64,000 bases of DNA from an uncultured Campylobacterales bacterium (GCA_947494995.1 CANLWY010000001.1:989407-1053406), one strand, 5' to 3'. Shown: positions 1-9,171, counted from the stretch's first letter. Program-made: numbers and translations. Notes: generated by a model from the letters alone, not told the origin.

Positions 1-2
1 TA

Positions 3-1289
3 CTTTCACTTTTAAGGGTGAATATTGTTATTGCACTTATTATTGGTGCAATTGCTGGGGGTCTTACTGGTGGTTTAGGACTGAATGAAACAATTGAAGC
101 TTTTAATAAAGGACTTGGTGGTGGTGCAACTATTGCTTTAAGTTATGCTATGCTTGGTACTTTTGCAGTAGCTATCTCAAAATCAGGAATTACTGATTTA
201 CTTTCTAATATGATTATAAAAAAAGTAAATAGGGGAAGTACTGATATACAATTTATTTATATAAAATATTTGATGTTATCATTTATTTTATTAGCAGCTA
301 TAATGTCTCAAAATTTAATTCCTGTACATATTGCTTTTATTCCAATTTTAATTCCACCATTACTTCATTCTATGGCAGAATTAAAACTTGATAGAAGGGT
401 TGTCGCTTGTGTAATTACTTTTGGTTTAGTTGCAACATATATGTTTTTACCAGTTGGATTTGGTGGGATTTTCTTAAATGAAATTCTTCTTAAGAATCTA
501 GTTAATAATGGAGTTGAAGCTGCATCTGGACAACTTCCTATGGCAATGGCTCTACCTGTAGCAGGTATGTTTTTAGGTCTTATTGTCGCAATATTCTTTT
601 CATACAAGAAAAAAAGAGTTTATGATGTAAGTAAAATTTTAGAGGTAGAATCTGAAAGAAAAGAGATAAATCCATTTTTTATTGCAGTTGCAATAGTTTC
701 AGCTATAACAGCACTATCTTTACAGCTTTATACTAACTCAATTATTATTGGTTCTTTAGCTGGATTTATAATCTTTATTGTTGCAGGTGTTATAAAAGCT
801 AGTCAAACTCAAGACTTTTTTGCAAGAGGTCTTAAGATGATGGGGATGATTGGTTTTATTATGATTGCTGCAAATGGTTTCGCATCAGTTGTAAATGCCA
901 CAGGTGGTGTTGAAACTTTAGTAGCTTCTGTTGCAGATGTGATAGGAAATAATAAGTCAATGGCTGCATTACTTATGCTTTTAGTTGGATTGTTTATTAC
1001 TATGGGAATAGGTTCATCTTTCTCAACTATTCCAATTATTGCAACTATATATGCACCACTTTGTATTCAACTTGATTTTTCTGTTATGGCTACAATTACT
1101 ATTATTGGTACGGCTGCTGCCCTTGGAGATGCAGGAAGTCCAGCATCTGACTCAACACTTGGACCAACATCAGGACTTAATGTAGATGGACAGCATGACC
1201 ATATTTGGGATACAGTAGTACCTACATTTATTCACTACAATATTCCACTTGTGATATTTGGTTGGTTTGCAGCTGTTTATATCTTTTAG
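3..1289 (+). CDS. NhaC-like Na+/H+ antiporter family protein (5' end cut by window)
   Basis: Polytopic inner-membrane transporter of the NhaC-like / YuiF-type ion transporter superfamily, predicted to exchange Na+ for H+ or to move a small organic solute. Eleven or so hydrophobic helices are visible. The glycine-rich N-terminal GGLTGGLGL segment, the ISKSGI motif and the late [10 protein letters not shown] motif are typical of this family. The reading frame stays open to the window edge, and the residues before the GTG at 18 continue the hydrophobic pattern, so the true start lies upstream of the window. The protein ends in a short hydrophobic tail at 1289. Family membership is clear; the transported substrate is inferred only from the family. 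Confidence 0.8.
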   Translation, partial: LSLLRVNIVIALIIGAIAGGLTGGLGLNETIEAFNKGLGGGATIALSYAMLGTFAVAISKSGITDLLSNMIIKKVNRGSTDIQFIYIKYLMLSFILLAAIMSQNLIPVHIAFIPILIPPLLHSMAELKLDRRVVACVITFGLVATYMFLPVGFGGIFLNEILLKNLVNNGVEAASGQLPMAMALPVAGMFLGLIVAIFFSYKKKRVYDVSKILEVESERKEINPFFIAVAIVSAITALSLQLYTNSIIIGSLAGFIIFIVAGVIKASQTQDFFARGLKMMGMIGFIMIAANGFASVVNATGGVETLVASVADVIGNNKSMAALLMLLVGLFITMGIGSSFSTIPIIATIYAPLCIQLDFSVMATITIIGTAAALGDAGSPASDSTLGPTSGLNVDGQHDHIWDTVVPTFIHYNIPLVIFGWFAAVYIF

Positions 1290-1464
1290 AAAAGTATTAA
1301 TAATAATTCTAACCTGTTGAATTTTCTAGATAGAGATTTTGACAGGTACTTTTCTATATCTTCATTTAAAATTTAATCGTCAAAATTATTAATTAAAGAC
1401 AACTATTTGACTTTTCTTAAACATATCTTTAAAAATAATTTTAATTTAATTATAATTATTATAA

Positions 1465-1470
1465 TATAAT
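1465..1470 (+). promoter_or_regulatory. Probable -10 box (TATAAT) for the chemoreceptor gene
   Basis: TATAAT hexamer 25 nt before the ATG at 1495, in a very AT-rich leader. A second overlapping TATAAT lies at 1460-1465. No clear -35 is seen, as is usual for Campylobacterota sigma-70 promoters. Confidence 0.4.
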
Positions 1471-1494
1471 AAAATGTATTTTTAAAGGATATGT

Positions 1495-3726
1495 ATGAAT
1501 AATATGACAATTAAGAATAAGTTGATAATGATACTGGCTTTGCCTATCATATCTTTAGTTTTTTTATCTTCAGTAATTAGTTATGAAAGATATAAAACTA
1601 GTAATGGATATAACAAACTTGAAGATGCCGTAAAACTATCTACAAAGATAACTTCTTTAGTTCATGAACTACAAAAAGAAAGAGGTATGACTGCTGGATA
1701 TTTAGGAAGTAAAGGTGTTAAGTTTAAAGATAAAATAGGAAGTCAAAGAGATTTAACTAATAAAAAAAGAAAAGAGTTTTTAAAATATTTAGACTCATTA
1801 GATACAAAATATTATGGTACTGAATATAATAAACTTTTAACAGATGCTTTAAATAGATTAAAGGAACTTAAGACAAAAAGAATTAAAGTTTCTTCTTTAA
1901 GTATAAGTGGGAAAGAGGCTATTTCATATTATACAAATATGAATGGAGTATTTTTAGAAGTGGTTAGAAAGGCTGCAAACTATTCTCCCAACACTCAAAT
2001 GGTTCAACAATTAAATTCATATACAAATTTTTTATTATCTAAAGAGAGGGCAGGAATAGAAAGAGCAGTTGGCGCTGTAAGTTTTGCTGCTAATAAGTTT
2101 GCATCAGGAATGAAAACAAAGTTTAATAGACTTATATCTGAACAAGATGCATTTCTTTACTCTTTTGAAAAATTAACCAATAAGCAAACTATGGAGTTTT
2201 ATAAAAAAACTGTACAAGGTAAAGCTGTAGAAGAAGTAAAAAGAATGAGAAATGTAGCTTTAACAGCAGAAAATGGAAGAGGTTTTAATATAGATTCTGC
2301 TTATTGGTTTAATACTATTACAGAAAAGATTAATCTTCTTAAAATGGTTGATGACCATTTAGCGAATACTTTGATTGCTGAATCTAAAGTATTAGTAAGT
2401 GCTGCAAAAACAGAAATGACTTTATATATTGTAATCAATTCAATTTTGATTATTATTGTAATTCTTCTAGGTAGGGCAGTTTTAAATAACATTTTAATGG
2501 GAATTAGAACATTATCTGCTGGTTTAGATGACTTTTTTAAATTTTTAAATAAAGAAGTTAAAGATGTACGACTTATTGATATCAATAGAAAAGATGCTAT
2601 TGGTGTTATGGCTAAAAAAGTAAATGATAACATAGAAAAAACAAGAGAAGTTGTAATTGATGATGTTAGGTTTATGGAAGAAGTGAAAAATATCGTAGAA
2701 CAGATAAAAAAAGGTTATCTTTTCCAAAGACTAGAATATAATGCAAAAAGTAAAAATTTGGAAGAGTTAAAAACTGAAATAAATGAAATGTTAACTGTGA
2801 TGAATAAAACAATTGGTGGAAGTGTAAATAAAATTACTGATGTATTAAACTCTTATTCTGATTTAGATTTTACAAATAATATTAAAAATGCAAATGGAAA
2901 AGTTGAAACTTCAATATTAAATGTTGGAGAAATGATTACAAATATGCTTCAATCTAATATGAAAAATGGTTTAACAATTGAACATACTGCTAATGATCTA
3001 TTACAAAATGTTGATATATTAAATGTAGCTTCAAATGAAGCAGCTGCCTCTTTAGAAGAGACCGCTGCAGCATTAGAAGAGATAACAGGAAGTATAAATC
3101 ATAATACTAATAATATTATAAAAATGTCTCAACATGCATCTGAAGTTACAAGCTCAGTAAAAACTGGACAAGATTTGGCAAATGAAACTACAACTGCAAT
3201 GGATGAAATAAATGAACAAGTTAGTGAAATAAATGAGGCAATATCAATTATTGATCAAATTGCTTTTCAGACAAATATTTTATCTCTTAATGCTGCCGTT
3301 GAAGCAGCAACTGCTGGTGAAGCAGGAAAAGGTTTTGCAGTCGTTGCTGCGGAAGTTAGAAATCTTGCCTCAAGAAGTGCAGAAGCAGCTCGTGATATTA
3401 AAACTTTAGTTGAAAGTGCTACTTCTAAAGCAAATGATGGTAAACATATTGCGGATAAAATGATTGATGGTTATACAAGTTTAAATGAAAGTATTTCTCA
3501 GACAATAGACTTAATTGAAGATGTTACAAATGCTTCAAAAGAACAAAGTGCTGGGATTGAACAAATTAATGACGCTGTAACTTTACTTGATCAACAAACA
3601 CAAAAAAATGCATCAGTAGCAGCACATACAGCTCAAATAGCAAAAGATACAAAAGATATAGCACATCATATTGTTGAAGATGCAAATGAAAAAGAGTTTA
3701 ATGGAAAAAGAGAAATTTCACTTTAA
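1495..3726 (+). CDS. Methyl-accepting chemotaxis protein with NIT sensing domain
   Basis: Transmembrane chemoreceptor of 743 aa. TM1 is at about residues 12-31 and TM2 at about 307-330. The periplasmic part carries the LQKERGMTAGYL motif typical of the nitrate/nitrite-sensing NIT domain. A HAMP-like linker follows TM2, and the signalling hairpin tip lies at about 588-627. The tip reads EAATAGEAGKGFAV, so the arginine of the usual EAARAGE motif is threonine. The downstream end is followed within the same bases by a minus-strand MFS remnant. The ATG at 1495 follows an AAAGGA Shine-Dalgarno; a second ATG at 1504 is possible. The NIT ligand is usually nitrate or nitrite, but the ligand here is inferred only. 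Confidence 0.92.
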   Translation: MNNMTIKNKLIMILALPIISLVFLSSVISYERYKTSNGYNKLEDAVKLSTKITSLVHELQKERGMTAGYLGSKGVKFKDKIGSQRDLTNKKRKEFLKYLDSLDTKYYGTEYNKLLTDALNRLKELKTKRIKVSSLSISGKEAISYYTNMNGVFLEVVRKAANYSPNTQMVQQLNSYTNFLLSKERAGIERAVGAVSFAANKFASGMKTKFNRLISEQDAFLYSFEKLTNKQTMEFYKKTVQGKAVEEVKRMRNVALTAENGRGFNIDSAYWFNTITEKINLLKMVDDHLANTLIAESKVLVSAAKTEMTLYIVINSILIIIVILLGRAVLNNILMGIRTLSAGLDDFFKFLNKEVKDVRLIDINRKDAIGVMAKKVNDNIEKTREVVIDDVRFMEEVKNIVEQIKKGYLFQRLEYNAKSKNLEELKTEINEMLTVMNKTIGGSVNKITDVLNSYSDLDFTNNIKNANGKVETSILNVGEMITNMLQSNMKNGLTIEHTANDLLQNVDILNVASNEAAASLEETAAALEEITGSINHNTNNIIKMSQHASEVTSSVKTGQDLANETTTAMDEINEQVSEINEAISIIDQIAFQTNILSLNAAVEAATAGEAGKGFAVVAAEVRNLASRSAEAARDIKTLVESATSKANDGKHIADKMIDGYTSLNESISQTIDLIEDVTNASKEQSAGIEQINDAVTLLDQQTQKNASVAAHTAQIAKDTKDIAHHIVEDANEKEFNGKREISL

Positions 3727-3990
3727 TTGAAATCTTTGAAAAGTCTTCTATTTATATAAACAAAAGTTAGTATAAATAGAAGCATTCCTACAAACATATA
3801 AATAGTAGTTCCCCATCCAAATTTTGCATAGATTATTGATGGTAAAATAGAACCAACTGCTCCTCCAATATAATAAAAACTTAAATACATACCAGAGGTT
3901 AAAGCCTTTTGTGAAGCTTTTAAAGAGTTTGCAATTCTTGTTGATACAGTATGTACAATAAACATATTGATTCAAAATTGAAAACTCCTA
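3723..3990 (-). pseudogene. Remnant: 3' end of an MFS transporter gene
   Basis: About 80 codons that match the C-terminal two or three helices of the intact MFS protein at 13609-14754 (shared HT-STRIANSL-ASQKALTSGMYL pattern), but clearly diverged at both DNA and protein level. Upstream of the in-frame ATG at 3965 the homology continues for about eight codons through an in-frame TGA where the intact gene has a cysteine codon, so this is a decayed fragment and not a small gene. It lies outside the 31-bp repeat that bounds the mobile element. It could be a leftover of a tandem paralogue or a displaced gene end from an older integration. Confidence 0.8.
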
Positions 3991-4075
3991 TTCAATCTAA
4001 AAAATACCATAATAAGAGCTGTTTAAAGGGACTATATAAACTTATTTATATACTTAAATATCTAATTTTAGACAT

Positions 4076-4106
4076 ATAAGACCAATAAAAGTATACAAAA
4101 AGTTCA
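4076..4106 (+). repeat. Candidate attL, 31-bp direct repeat
   Basis: Shared with 13572-13602 except at one base: ATAAGAC, then C here versus A there, then 23 identical bases including AGTATACAAAAAG. It sits 53 nt before the recombinase start, the usual place for an attachment site. Confidence 0.75.
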
Positions 4107-4127
4107 TTATCTTAAGTTCTTATATAC

Positions 4128-4133
4128 TATAAT
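4128..4133 (+). promoter_or_regulatory. Probable -10 box for the integrase gene
   Basis: TATAAT 26 nt before the integrase ATG, inside the element and next to attL. This position would let integrase or excisionase binding at the att site affect integrase transcription, which is an inference. Confidence 0.4.
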
Positions 4134-4159
4134 TTAACACTTAACAATAGGATTTAGTA

Positions 4160-5302
4160 ATGTCAAAATATGAGAAAACTAGTAAAACAAATATTTATAC
4201 AAAAGAAACTAAAAATGGTGATATACATTATTTTATGAGATTAAAAGTTCAAAATAGACTACTTCCATTTAAAAATTTAACATTAGCCTTTAATATTAAT
4301 AGTCTTAACAAGGCTTATGAAAAAATGAAAGAGTTAAGAACACAATATAGGAATGGTATAGATCCTTTTAAAAAAATATTTACTTATAAAGAACTAATTT
4401 TAAACAATATCTGGGATAAAAAAATTGAAGAGGTTAAAAAGAACAATGTATGGAGAGCAACAACATTAAATGGTTATGTAAGGTTTTATGAAAGATTTTT
4501 AAGAGATACCTTGGGAAAAAAATCTATATTAGATATTACTAAAAAAGATGTTGAAGATTTTAGAGATTTAACATTAATGAATTATGGTTCTACTTATAAA
4601 AAAAGACTATTATTAATTTTAAATTCTATTATAGAGGATTATGTTGATAAAAAAGTTATAGAAAAAAATTTTATTCAAGAGATAAAAGTAGAAAAAGTTG
4701 TAAAGAAAAAACCAATTTCACAGAGAGCACAAGATACTTCTAAAAAATTTAGTCATATAGAAATAGCACAAACTTTATATCATGCAATAGATAATTATGA
4801 AGCACAATGGGAACATCAAAGAGAAGAAATTAAAATATTTTTATATTTTCTTCTAATGACAAGTCACAGATATGGAGAAATAATGCAATTAAAATATAAA
4901 GATATTAATTTAGAACTTAATCTTGTTAAAGCAAATGAGAAAATAACTAAAAGTAAAAGAGAATATGTATATCCTTATCCTCAAGAATGTCATGATTTTT
5001 TTGTAAAAAACTATAAAAAAGATGAATTGATATTTACTTCATTTAGTTATAAAAGTATAGATCAAATTTTTAAAAGACTTGTGAGAATATCTAATGTAAG
5101 TGTAAAGTTAAGTGCTCATGATACAAGAAGTTTATTGCTTAATTCACTTGGAGAGTTAGGAATTGATATTTTAAAAGCTTCAAATTGTTTAGAACATAGT
5201 ATAACTGGAGTATTAAAACACTATGCCGATATTACATTTTATGATAAGGTCCAGTTTTTTTATAAGTATTGGGAAACTATAAGAGAACCAATGTCTAAAT
5301 AA
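4160..5302 (+). CDS. Tyrosine recombinase (site-specific integrase)
   Basis: Phage-type integrase of 380 aa that would cut and join DNA at the flanking att repeats. The N-terminal ~75 residues look like an arm-binding domain, a SAM-like core-binding domain spans about 95-185, and the catalytic domain runs from about 205. Visible catalytic residues are Arg near 237 (SHRYGE), His-x-x-Arg near 320-323 (HDTR), His near 346 (LEHS) and the nucleophile Tyr near 355 (HYAD). All key residues are present, so the enzyme is probably active. The gene reads away from attL into the element. Start at 4160 is preceded by an AGGA Shine-Dalgarno. It does not carry features specific to integron integrases. Confidence 0.93.
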   Translation: MSKYEKTSKTNIYTKETKNGDIHYFMRLKVQNRLLPFKNLTLAFNINSLNKAYEKMKELRTQYRNGIDPFKKIFTYKELILNNIWDKKIEEVKKNNVWRATTLNGYVRFYERFLRDTLGKKSILDITKKDVEDFRDLTLMNYGSTYKKRLLLILNSIIEDYVDKKVIEKNFIQEIKVEKVVKKKPISQRAQDTSKKFSHIEIAQTLYHAIDNYEAQWEHQREEIKIFLYFLLMTSHRYGEIMQLKYKDINLELNLVKANEKITKSKREYVYPYPQECHDFFVKNYKKDELIFTSFSYKSIDQIFKRLVRISNVSVKLSAHDTRSLLLNSLGELGIDILKASNCLEHSITGVLKHYADITFYDKVQFFYKYWETIREPMSK

Positions 5303-5399
5303 TATTAGAATCACGTATTTAATATATTATAGTTTCACTTATATAATTCAAAACTAATATATAAAATGATATTATTTTCCTTTAAAAAAAAGGGATAAA

Positions 5400-6050
5400 A
5401 TGAAAGTTCAGAGTATACAAATAGCACTATTCTTTAAAAATTTAATGCTTGATAGACCCGATTTAAAATTTAGAACATTAATTGATAATTTTAACGATGT
5501 ATTTGATAGTATGCCAACTCAATTCGAATTACCTCAAGGTACACCTAATGATGTGCCTTTCATGATATTAAAATCTAAAAATAATTTAAGTAATTGTAAT
5601 GTATCGAGAAGTAGAATTGATTTTATTTCAGAAGATTTAAACTATGTGGAAAATCAAGACAAAATATTACAATTTATTGAAGATGTGTCAAGTATTATTG
5701 AAATCAAAAACTTTGGCTTTGTAACTACTTTTTTTGATGAAAAAGAAAATGCTTCAAACGATATAGTTAGTGAATATTTAAAAGTAAATAATACCAATCT
5801 AAAAGATGTATCAATAAGATTTAATAATCCTATTAAGTTGAATAGAGAACAATACAATTGTCATATTTCAATAGATGATATTACTCAACAAAATATGCAT
5901 ACTCGTGATACTAGAAAAGGATTACGAATTAAAAAAGACATAAATAATTTTTCATCAAATATCAAAAATGAGACATTTACTACATCAAAAATACAATCAT
6001 TATTTAAAAGTGCTAATCAGAATTTATATTCAAGTAAAGTAGATGTTTAA
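5400..6050 (+). CDS. Unknown protein, first gene of a two-gene cargo unit
   Basis: A 216-aa soluble protein that I do not recognise. It has no signal peptide or membrane segment. The first 160 residues look like a mixed alpha/beta fold with regular hydrophobic strands; the last 50 are polar and rich in Asn, Ser and Lys, probably flexible. A strong AAGGGA Shine-Dalgarno precedes the ATG. The 3' end overlaps the next gene by 8 nt, so the two are translationally coupled and probably work together. The general layout reminds me of the sporadically distributed TIGR04255 family, but I cannot confirm this from sequence alone. Confidence 0.7.
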   Translation: MKVQSIQIALFFKNLMLDRPDLKFRTLIDNFNDVFDSMPTQFELPQGTPNDVPFMILKSKNNLSNCNVSRSRIDFISEDLNYVENQDKILQFIEDVSSIIEIKNFGFVTTFFDEKENASNDIVSEYLKVNNTNLKDVSIRFNNPIKLNREQYNCHISIDDITQQNMHTRDTRKGLRIKKDINNFSSNIKNETFTTSKIQSLFKSANQNLYSSKVDV

Positions 6051-6627
6051 TAGTATGAATGGTAATATGTTTGGGGGGAGTGGCACTCCAAGTGGAAATT
6101 GGGGTAGTAATCCATTAGAAGATATGTTGTCTCAATCTACGAGAACTCAAAGTCCTAGTGACCCTATTGTTGGAGTACCTTTAAGTAGCCTACAAAATAC
6201 TAATACCAATGGACAAAATAGTGAAACAAGTAATGGAGAGCCAACTTTCTCAACAGGAACACTAATTACTTTAGTTGGTGGGGCATTTGTTGCTGCGGCA
6301 TTAGTTGTAGGAACATATTTTAACTTTCAATCTGACATAAAAGATGTGAAACATGATTTTGAAAATAGAACTAAAGATATAAATCACAAGCTTAGTAATA
6401 TAGAAACAAAAATTGATGATTTAGATTTAAAAAAATTTGAAAATAGTATTGAAAATATTAAAAATAATATTAGTGCATTAAATAATGACTTATCAAAATA
6501 TAATCTTAAATCAATTAATAAAAATCTTGACCAAATCAATAAAGATATTAAAGATATAAAAATGAAAATAGAATTTAATAGAGAAAATATTTTATCAAAT
6601 AAAAAAGATATAAATAAGTCAAAATAG
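6043..6627 (+). CDS. Single-pass membrane protein with long coiled coil, second gene of the unit
   Basis: 194 aa. Residues 1-70 are Gly/Ser/Asn/Thr-rich and low in complexity; one membrane helix lies at about 75-97; residues 98-190 form a heptad-rich coiled coil dominated by Lys, Asp, Asn and Ile. No signal peptide is present. It overlaps the upstream gene by 8 nt. A soluble protein coupled to a membrane-anchored coiled coil resembles sensor/effector pairs seen in phage-exclusion modules, but no known family is recognised and the function is unknown. Confidence 0.7.
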   Translation: MFNSMNGNMFGGSGTPSGNWGSNPLEDMLSQSTRTQSPSDPIVGVPLSSLQNTNTNGQNSETSNGEPTFSTGTLITLVGGAFVAAALVVGTYFNFQSDIKDVKHDFENRTKDINHKLSNIETKIDDLDLKKFENSIENIKNNISALNNDLSKYNLKSINKNLDQINKDIKDIKMKIEFNRENILSNKKDINKSK

Positions 6628-6657
6628 TAAAAAAATCTCTAATACAAACATCATAAA

Positions 6658-6684
6658 GGGGTCGTTTCGTTCCATTTTGACCCC
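6658..6684 (+). terminator. GC-rich hairpin after the two-gene unit
   Basis: Six-bp stem GGGGTC/GACCCC with a 15-nt loop, 30 nt after the stop at 6627 and about 200 nt before the relaxase gene. A T run follows only after 13 nt, so it may be a weak terminator. Its place upstream of a MobV-like gene also makes it a possible part of a transfer origin. The rest of 6628-6884 is AT-rich with no gene. Confidence 0.4.
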
Positions 6685-6850
6685 CTAAAACGAACACTTT
6701 TTTTGTATTTCTCCCACTTTTGGCCAATTTTCGTAAAAAAATGGTCTTAAAATAATTATTTTTAAATATTTATTTTATTCTTTTATCATCTAAAACTCCC
6801 TTTTCTCCTTAAAAAGTCTGTTAATTTGATGTGTTTTCTTTTCTCAATAT

Positions 6851-6856
6851 TATAAT
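6851..6856 (+). promoter_or_regulatory. Probable -10 box for the relaxase gene
   Basis: TATAAT 28 nt before the ATG at 6885, in an AT-rich leader. A TAAAGG Shine-Dalgarno follows. Confidence 0.4.
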
Positions 6857-6884
6857 TATATAGTATCAATGTAAAGGTTATATT

Positions 6885-8378
6885 ATGGAAAATAGGAGAA
6901 ATTATGTAGGTGTAAACGCTCAATATTCGAGTATATCAAATTTAACAAAAATTATTGAACATAACTTAAGAATTAGCGAATGTGATTATTTATTAGATGA
7001 TAAATATAATAAGTATAAGAATATTGATAACTTTTCAACTCCTTCTGGTTCTGGAGATGGTATGTTTCAAACTCACGCGGTTAGCTCAGGTACGTATGAG
7101 GAAAACATGAGGTCATATTTTCAATTTCATTCTAATAATTCAAGTTCAAATCCAAACTTTGAAAACAATTTAAAACAATTTAAATTGAAGAGTATTCAAT
7201 ATGAATTTTATAAAAATGTTCAAAGAAGAAAAGAGATTCAAAAAAAACAAGGTTTTGGGCTTGATGATGAAAAAGTCAATGATGTTATAGAATTTGTGAT
7301 CGGGTTCTCTGAAGAACAGGCTGAATTTTATTTAGAACAAGACCCGACCAAATTTATTAAAATTGGAGAAGAGTTTCAAAGACTAGTAAATGAAAAATAT
7401 GGTTTTACGCCTATTGATAATTGTGTGTTTTTGCATACCGATGAAGGACATATAAAAAGGAAAGTTGTTAATAAAGATGGTTCTGCAACAATTGAATCCA
7501 ATGGTTCTCATAATTATCATCTTCAAATCCCAATGTTTTCGTATGATTTTGTAAAAGAAAGAAGTGTTCTTAGAAGATTAAAAGGCAAAAAAAGAGAATG
7601 GGAGAAAATTCAAGATTTAGCAGAACAAGCTTGTCAAAATGTTGGATTAGATTTTATCAGGGGAGAATCTAAAAATATAACTAATAAAGAACATTTAGGA
7701 AGAACAGAGTTCGCTTTACATCAATCATTAAAAGAATTAAAAGAGTTATTCAATACTATTAATAGAACTAAAAAAGAGCTTCAAGAAGTTCAAAAACAAT
7801 ATGAAAAAGGTTCTTTAGAATATAAAAAATTAAATCAAGACATTAAAACTCTTAAGGTTGAAGATAAAGCTGCAAGAACCAAATATAAAGAGTTGGTTGA
7901 AAAAGTTTCAGTTGTTCAAGATGATGTAGACAACTTGAACAGCTGGCTTAAAGATACAAAAATTGAATTGAAAGATTTCTTATTAGAAAATACTTCAAAA
8001 AATGAAAATAATAAATTTGAAATTAAAGATATTAACGCATTTTATAATGAAATTGTTGACTTAGCAAAACATTTAACTAATTATGATGTTAAAGTGCAGG
8101 AACACGAAACAATAAAAACTAAGAATGATGTTCTAAAATCTAAAGTTTCAACTCTATCTGAAACATTAAAAGAGAGTTCTACTATTATAAATAATTTAGA
8201 ATCAAAATTAAAAAATGTAATTGATGAAAAAGACAACTTAAGAGATGAAAAAATTCTTCTGGAAAAATTTATAAGAGAATTAAATTTGGAAGATGATTTT
8301 AAAAAGTTTTCTTTGTCGGAAAAAGAAAAAGAGACAAAAAGAGAGAGAGGGAGGTGCTTTAGTATTAGAGATTCTTAA
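6885..8378 (+). CDS. MobV/Pre-family relaxase-like mobilization protein
   Basis: 497 aa. The N-terminal region carries an EHNLR motif near residue 26 like the conserved HN-R of MobV (Mob/Pre) relaxases. Near 184-189 it reads HTDEGH and, after an insert of about 15 residues, SHNYHLQI near 208, matching the split HxDE...HxH metal-binding motif of the family. A GLDFIRG segment near 260 also matches. Residues 280-480 are long coiled coil, as in plasmid Mob proteins. The expected role is nicking at a transfer origin and piloting single-stranded DNA. The insert between the two motif halves is unusual, so activity is uncertain. The last codons lie inside the folded element at 8343-8475. Confidence 0.72.
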   Translation: MENRRNYVGVNAQYSSISNLTKIIEHNLRISECDYLLDDKYNKYKNIDNFSTPSGSGDGMFQTHAVSSGTYEENMRSYFQFHSNNSSSNPNFENNLKQFKLKSIQYEFYKNVQRRKEIQKKQGFGLDDEKVNDVIEFVIGFSEEQAEFYLEQDPTKFIKIGEEFQRLVNEKYGFTPIDNCVFLHTDEGHIKRKVVNKDGSATIESNGSHNYHLQIPMFSYDFVKERSVLRRLKGKKREWEKIQDLAEQACQNVGLDFIRGESKNITNKEHLGRTEFALHQSLKELKELFNTINRTKKELQEVQKQYEKGSLEYKKLNQDIKTLKVEDKAARTKYKELVEKVSVVQDDVDNLNSWLKDTKIELKDFLLENTSKNENNKFEIKDINAFYNEIVDLAKHLTNYDVKVQEHETIKTKNDVLKSKVSTLSETLKESSTIINNLESKLKNVIDEKDNLRDEKILLEKFIRELNLEDDFKKFSLSEKEKETKRERGRCFSIRDS

Positions 8379-8475
8379 GAGAAAAGTGAAACGGTCTCTT
8401 AAGTGAACCCATAATAAAACGTAGTTTATTATGGTCAGTTTACTGATTTAGTGAGCTAATCGCAACCCCTCTCTC
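8343..8475 (+). other. Folded element A: outer stem enclosing two strong hairpins
   Basis: The outer stem is GAGAGAGGG (8343-8351) with CCCTCTCTC (8467-8475). Inside are CTTAAGAGA (8374-8382)/TCTCTTAAG (8395-8403) and CATAATAAA (8410-8418)/TTTATTATG (8425-8433), both perfect, plus a weak TCAGT/ACTGA. It begins in the last codons of the relaxase gene. The inner stem contains the TAAGAGA/TCTCTTA module shared with three other elements in this island. The remaining 160 nt to 8634 are AT-rich leader. Confidence 0.6.
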
Positions 8476-8634
8476 ACTCACTTCTATTATTTTAATCATC
8501 TTTTATTTTTATAATTTAATTAAATTTTTGAATTTATTTCAATAGTTACTATTTAATATGAAATTAACAATAACAATACTTATAATTAATTTTATATAAA
8601 TGTACTTTTATAGTATGAATTATAAGGAAGAACA

Positions 8635-9060
8635 ATGGAAATTAATGAAGTTGAATTTAGTTGCAATGTTAAAAACTTAACGCAATTAAAAGTAAAAAAA
8701 GAGTGGTTAGAATCTGCATTAGAAAAATATTATTTAGAAGAGATTTTAATATATTTAGCAAAAAAAATCTTTACATCTGAAGATAGATTTTTTCAATATG
8801 AGAGACAAAAAATAGTTGCTTATATTAATCTTGTAAAAGATATTAAAAAATACACGAAAGAAGATGAATATAAGCTAAATCTTTTAGTTAGAAATTTAAA
8901 AGCGTTTCAAGAGCAAGAAAAGAGCGATATGAGATTACTATCTAAAAAAAGATTACAAGCGATTAACACCCTAATTATGATGGCTTTTAATATGGCTTTT
9001 CATTTTATGTTAAAAAGAATTTATTCTATGCCTTTAGCAACAAAGGAAGAGATAAATTAA
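8635..9060 (+). CDS. Unknown 141-aa helical protein
   Basis: Not recognised. Predicted mostly alpha-helical, strongly charged (many Lys and Glu) over residues 1-105, with a more hydrophobic methionine-rich segment at about 108-130 that could be a peripheral or single membrane helix. No Cys-based metal site beyond one Cys near 10. An AAGGAAG Shine-Dalgarno precedes the ATG. It lies between folded element A and the large hairpin that begins two bases after its stop codon, so its mRNA 3' end is likely structured. Confidence 0.6.
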   Translation: MEINEVEFSCNVKNLTQLKVKKEWLESALEKYYLEEILIYLAKKIFTSEDRFFQYERQKIVAYINLVKDIKKYTKEDEYKLNLLVRNLKAFQEQEKSDMRLLSKKRLQAINTLIMMAFNMAFHFMLKRIYSMPLATKEEIN

Positions 9061-9061
9061 T

Positions 9062-9171
9062 GGTATCTTTTGATACCTATAAGAGCTATTATTCGTCCAT
9101 GAAATTCCTAAATTGTATTTTGAATAGCAGCTCTTATAGGTGTCAAAACAAGTAAGAGAAGTAGTTTTGAC
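9062..9171 (+). other. Chain of three mutually exclusive hairpins
   Basis: Hairpin 1: GGTATC (9062-9067)/GATACC (9072-9077). Hairpin 2: a 20-bp stem, 9068-9087 with 9129-9148, broken only by one G-U, plus TATTC/GAATA inside (9090-9094, 9122-9126). Hairpin 3: GTCAAAAC (9142-9149)/GTTTTGAC (9164-9171). Hairpin 2 shares bases with both others, so forming it excludes them. This is the layout of an attenuator or switch, and the pilin-like gene follows. Confidence 0.6.

Noticed and set aside
1289..1354. Terminator after the antiporter gene
   Set aside because: GAAAAGT/ACTTTTC and ACCTGT/ACAGGT can pair, but the stem is uneven and no T run follows. Possible but not supported enough for a feature.
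8343..8475. A tRNA or tRNA-like cloverleaf
   Set aside because: Four-way shape is present but no T-loop, no D-loop consensus, no acceptor stem of 7 bp with the usual spacing.
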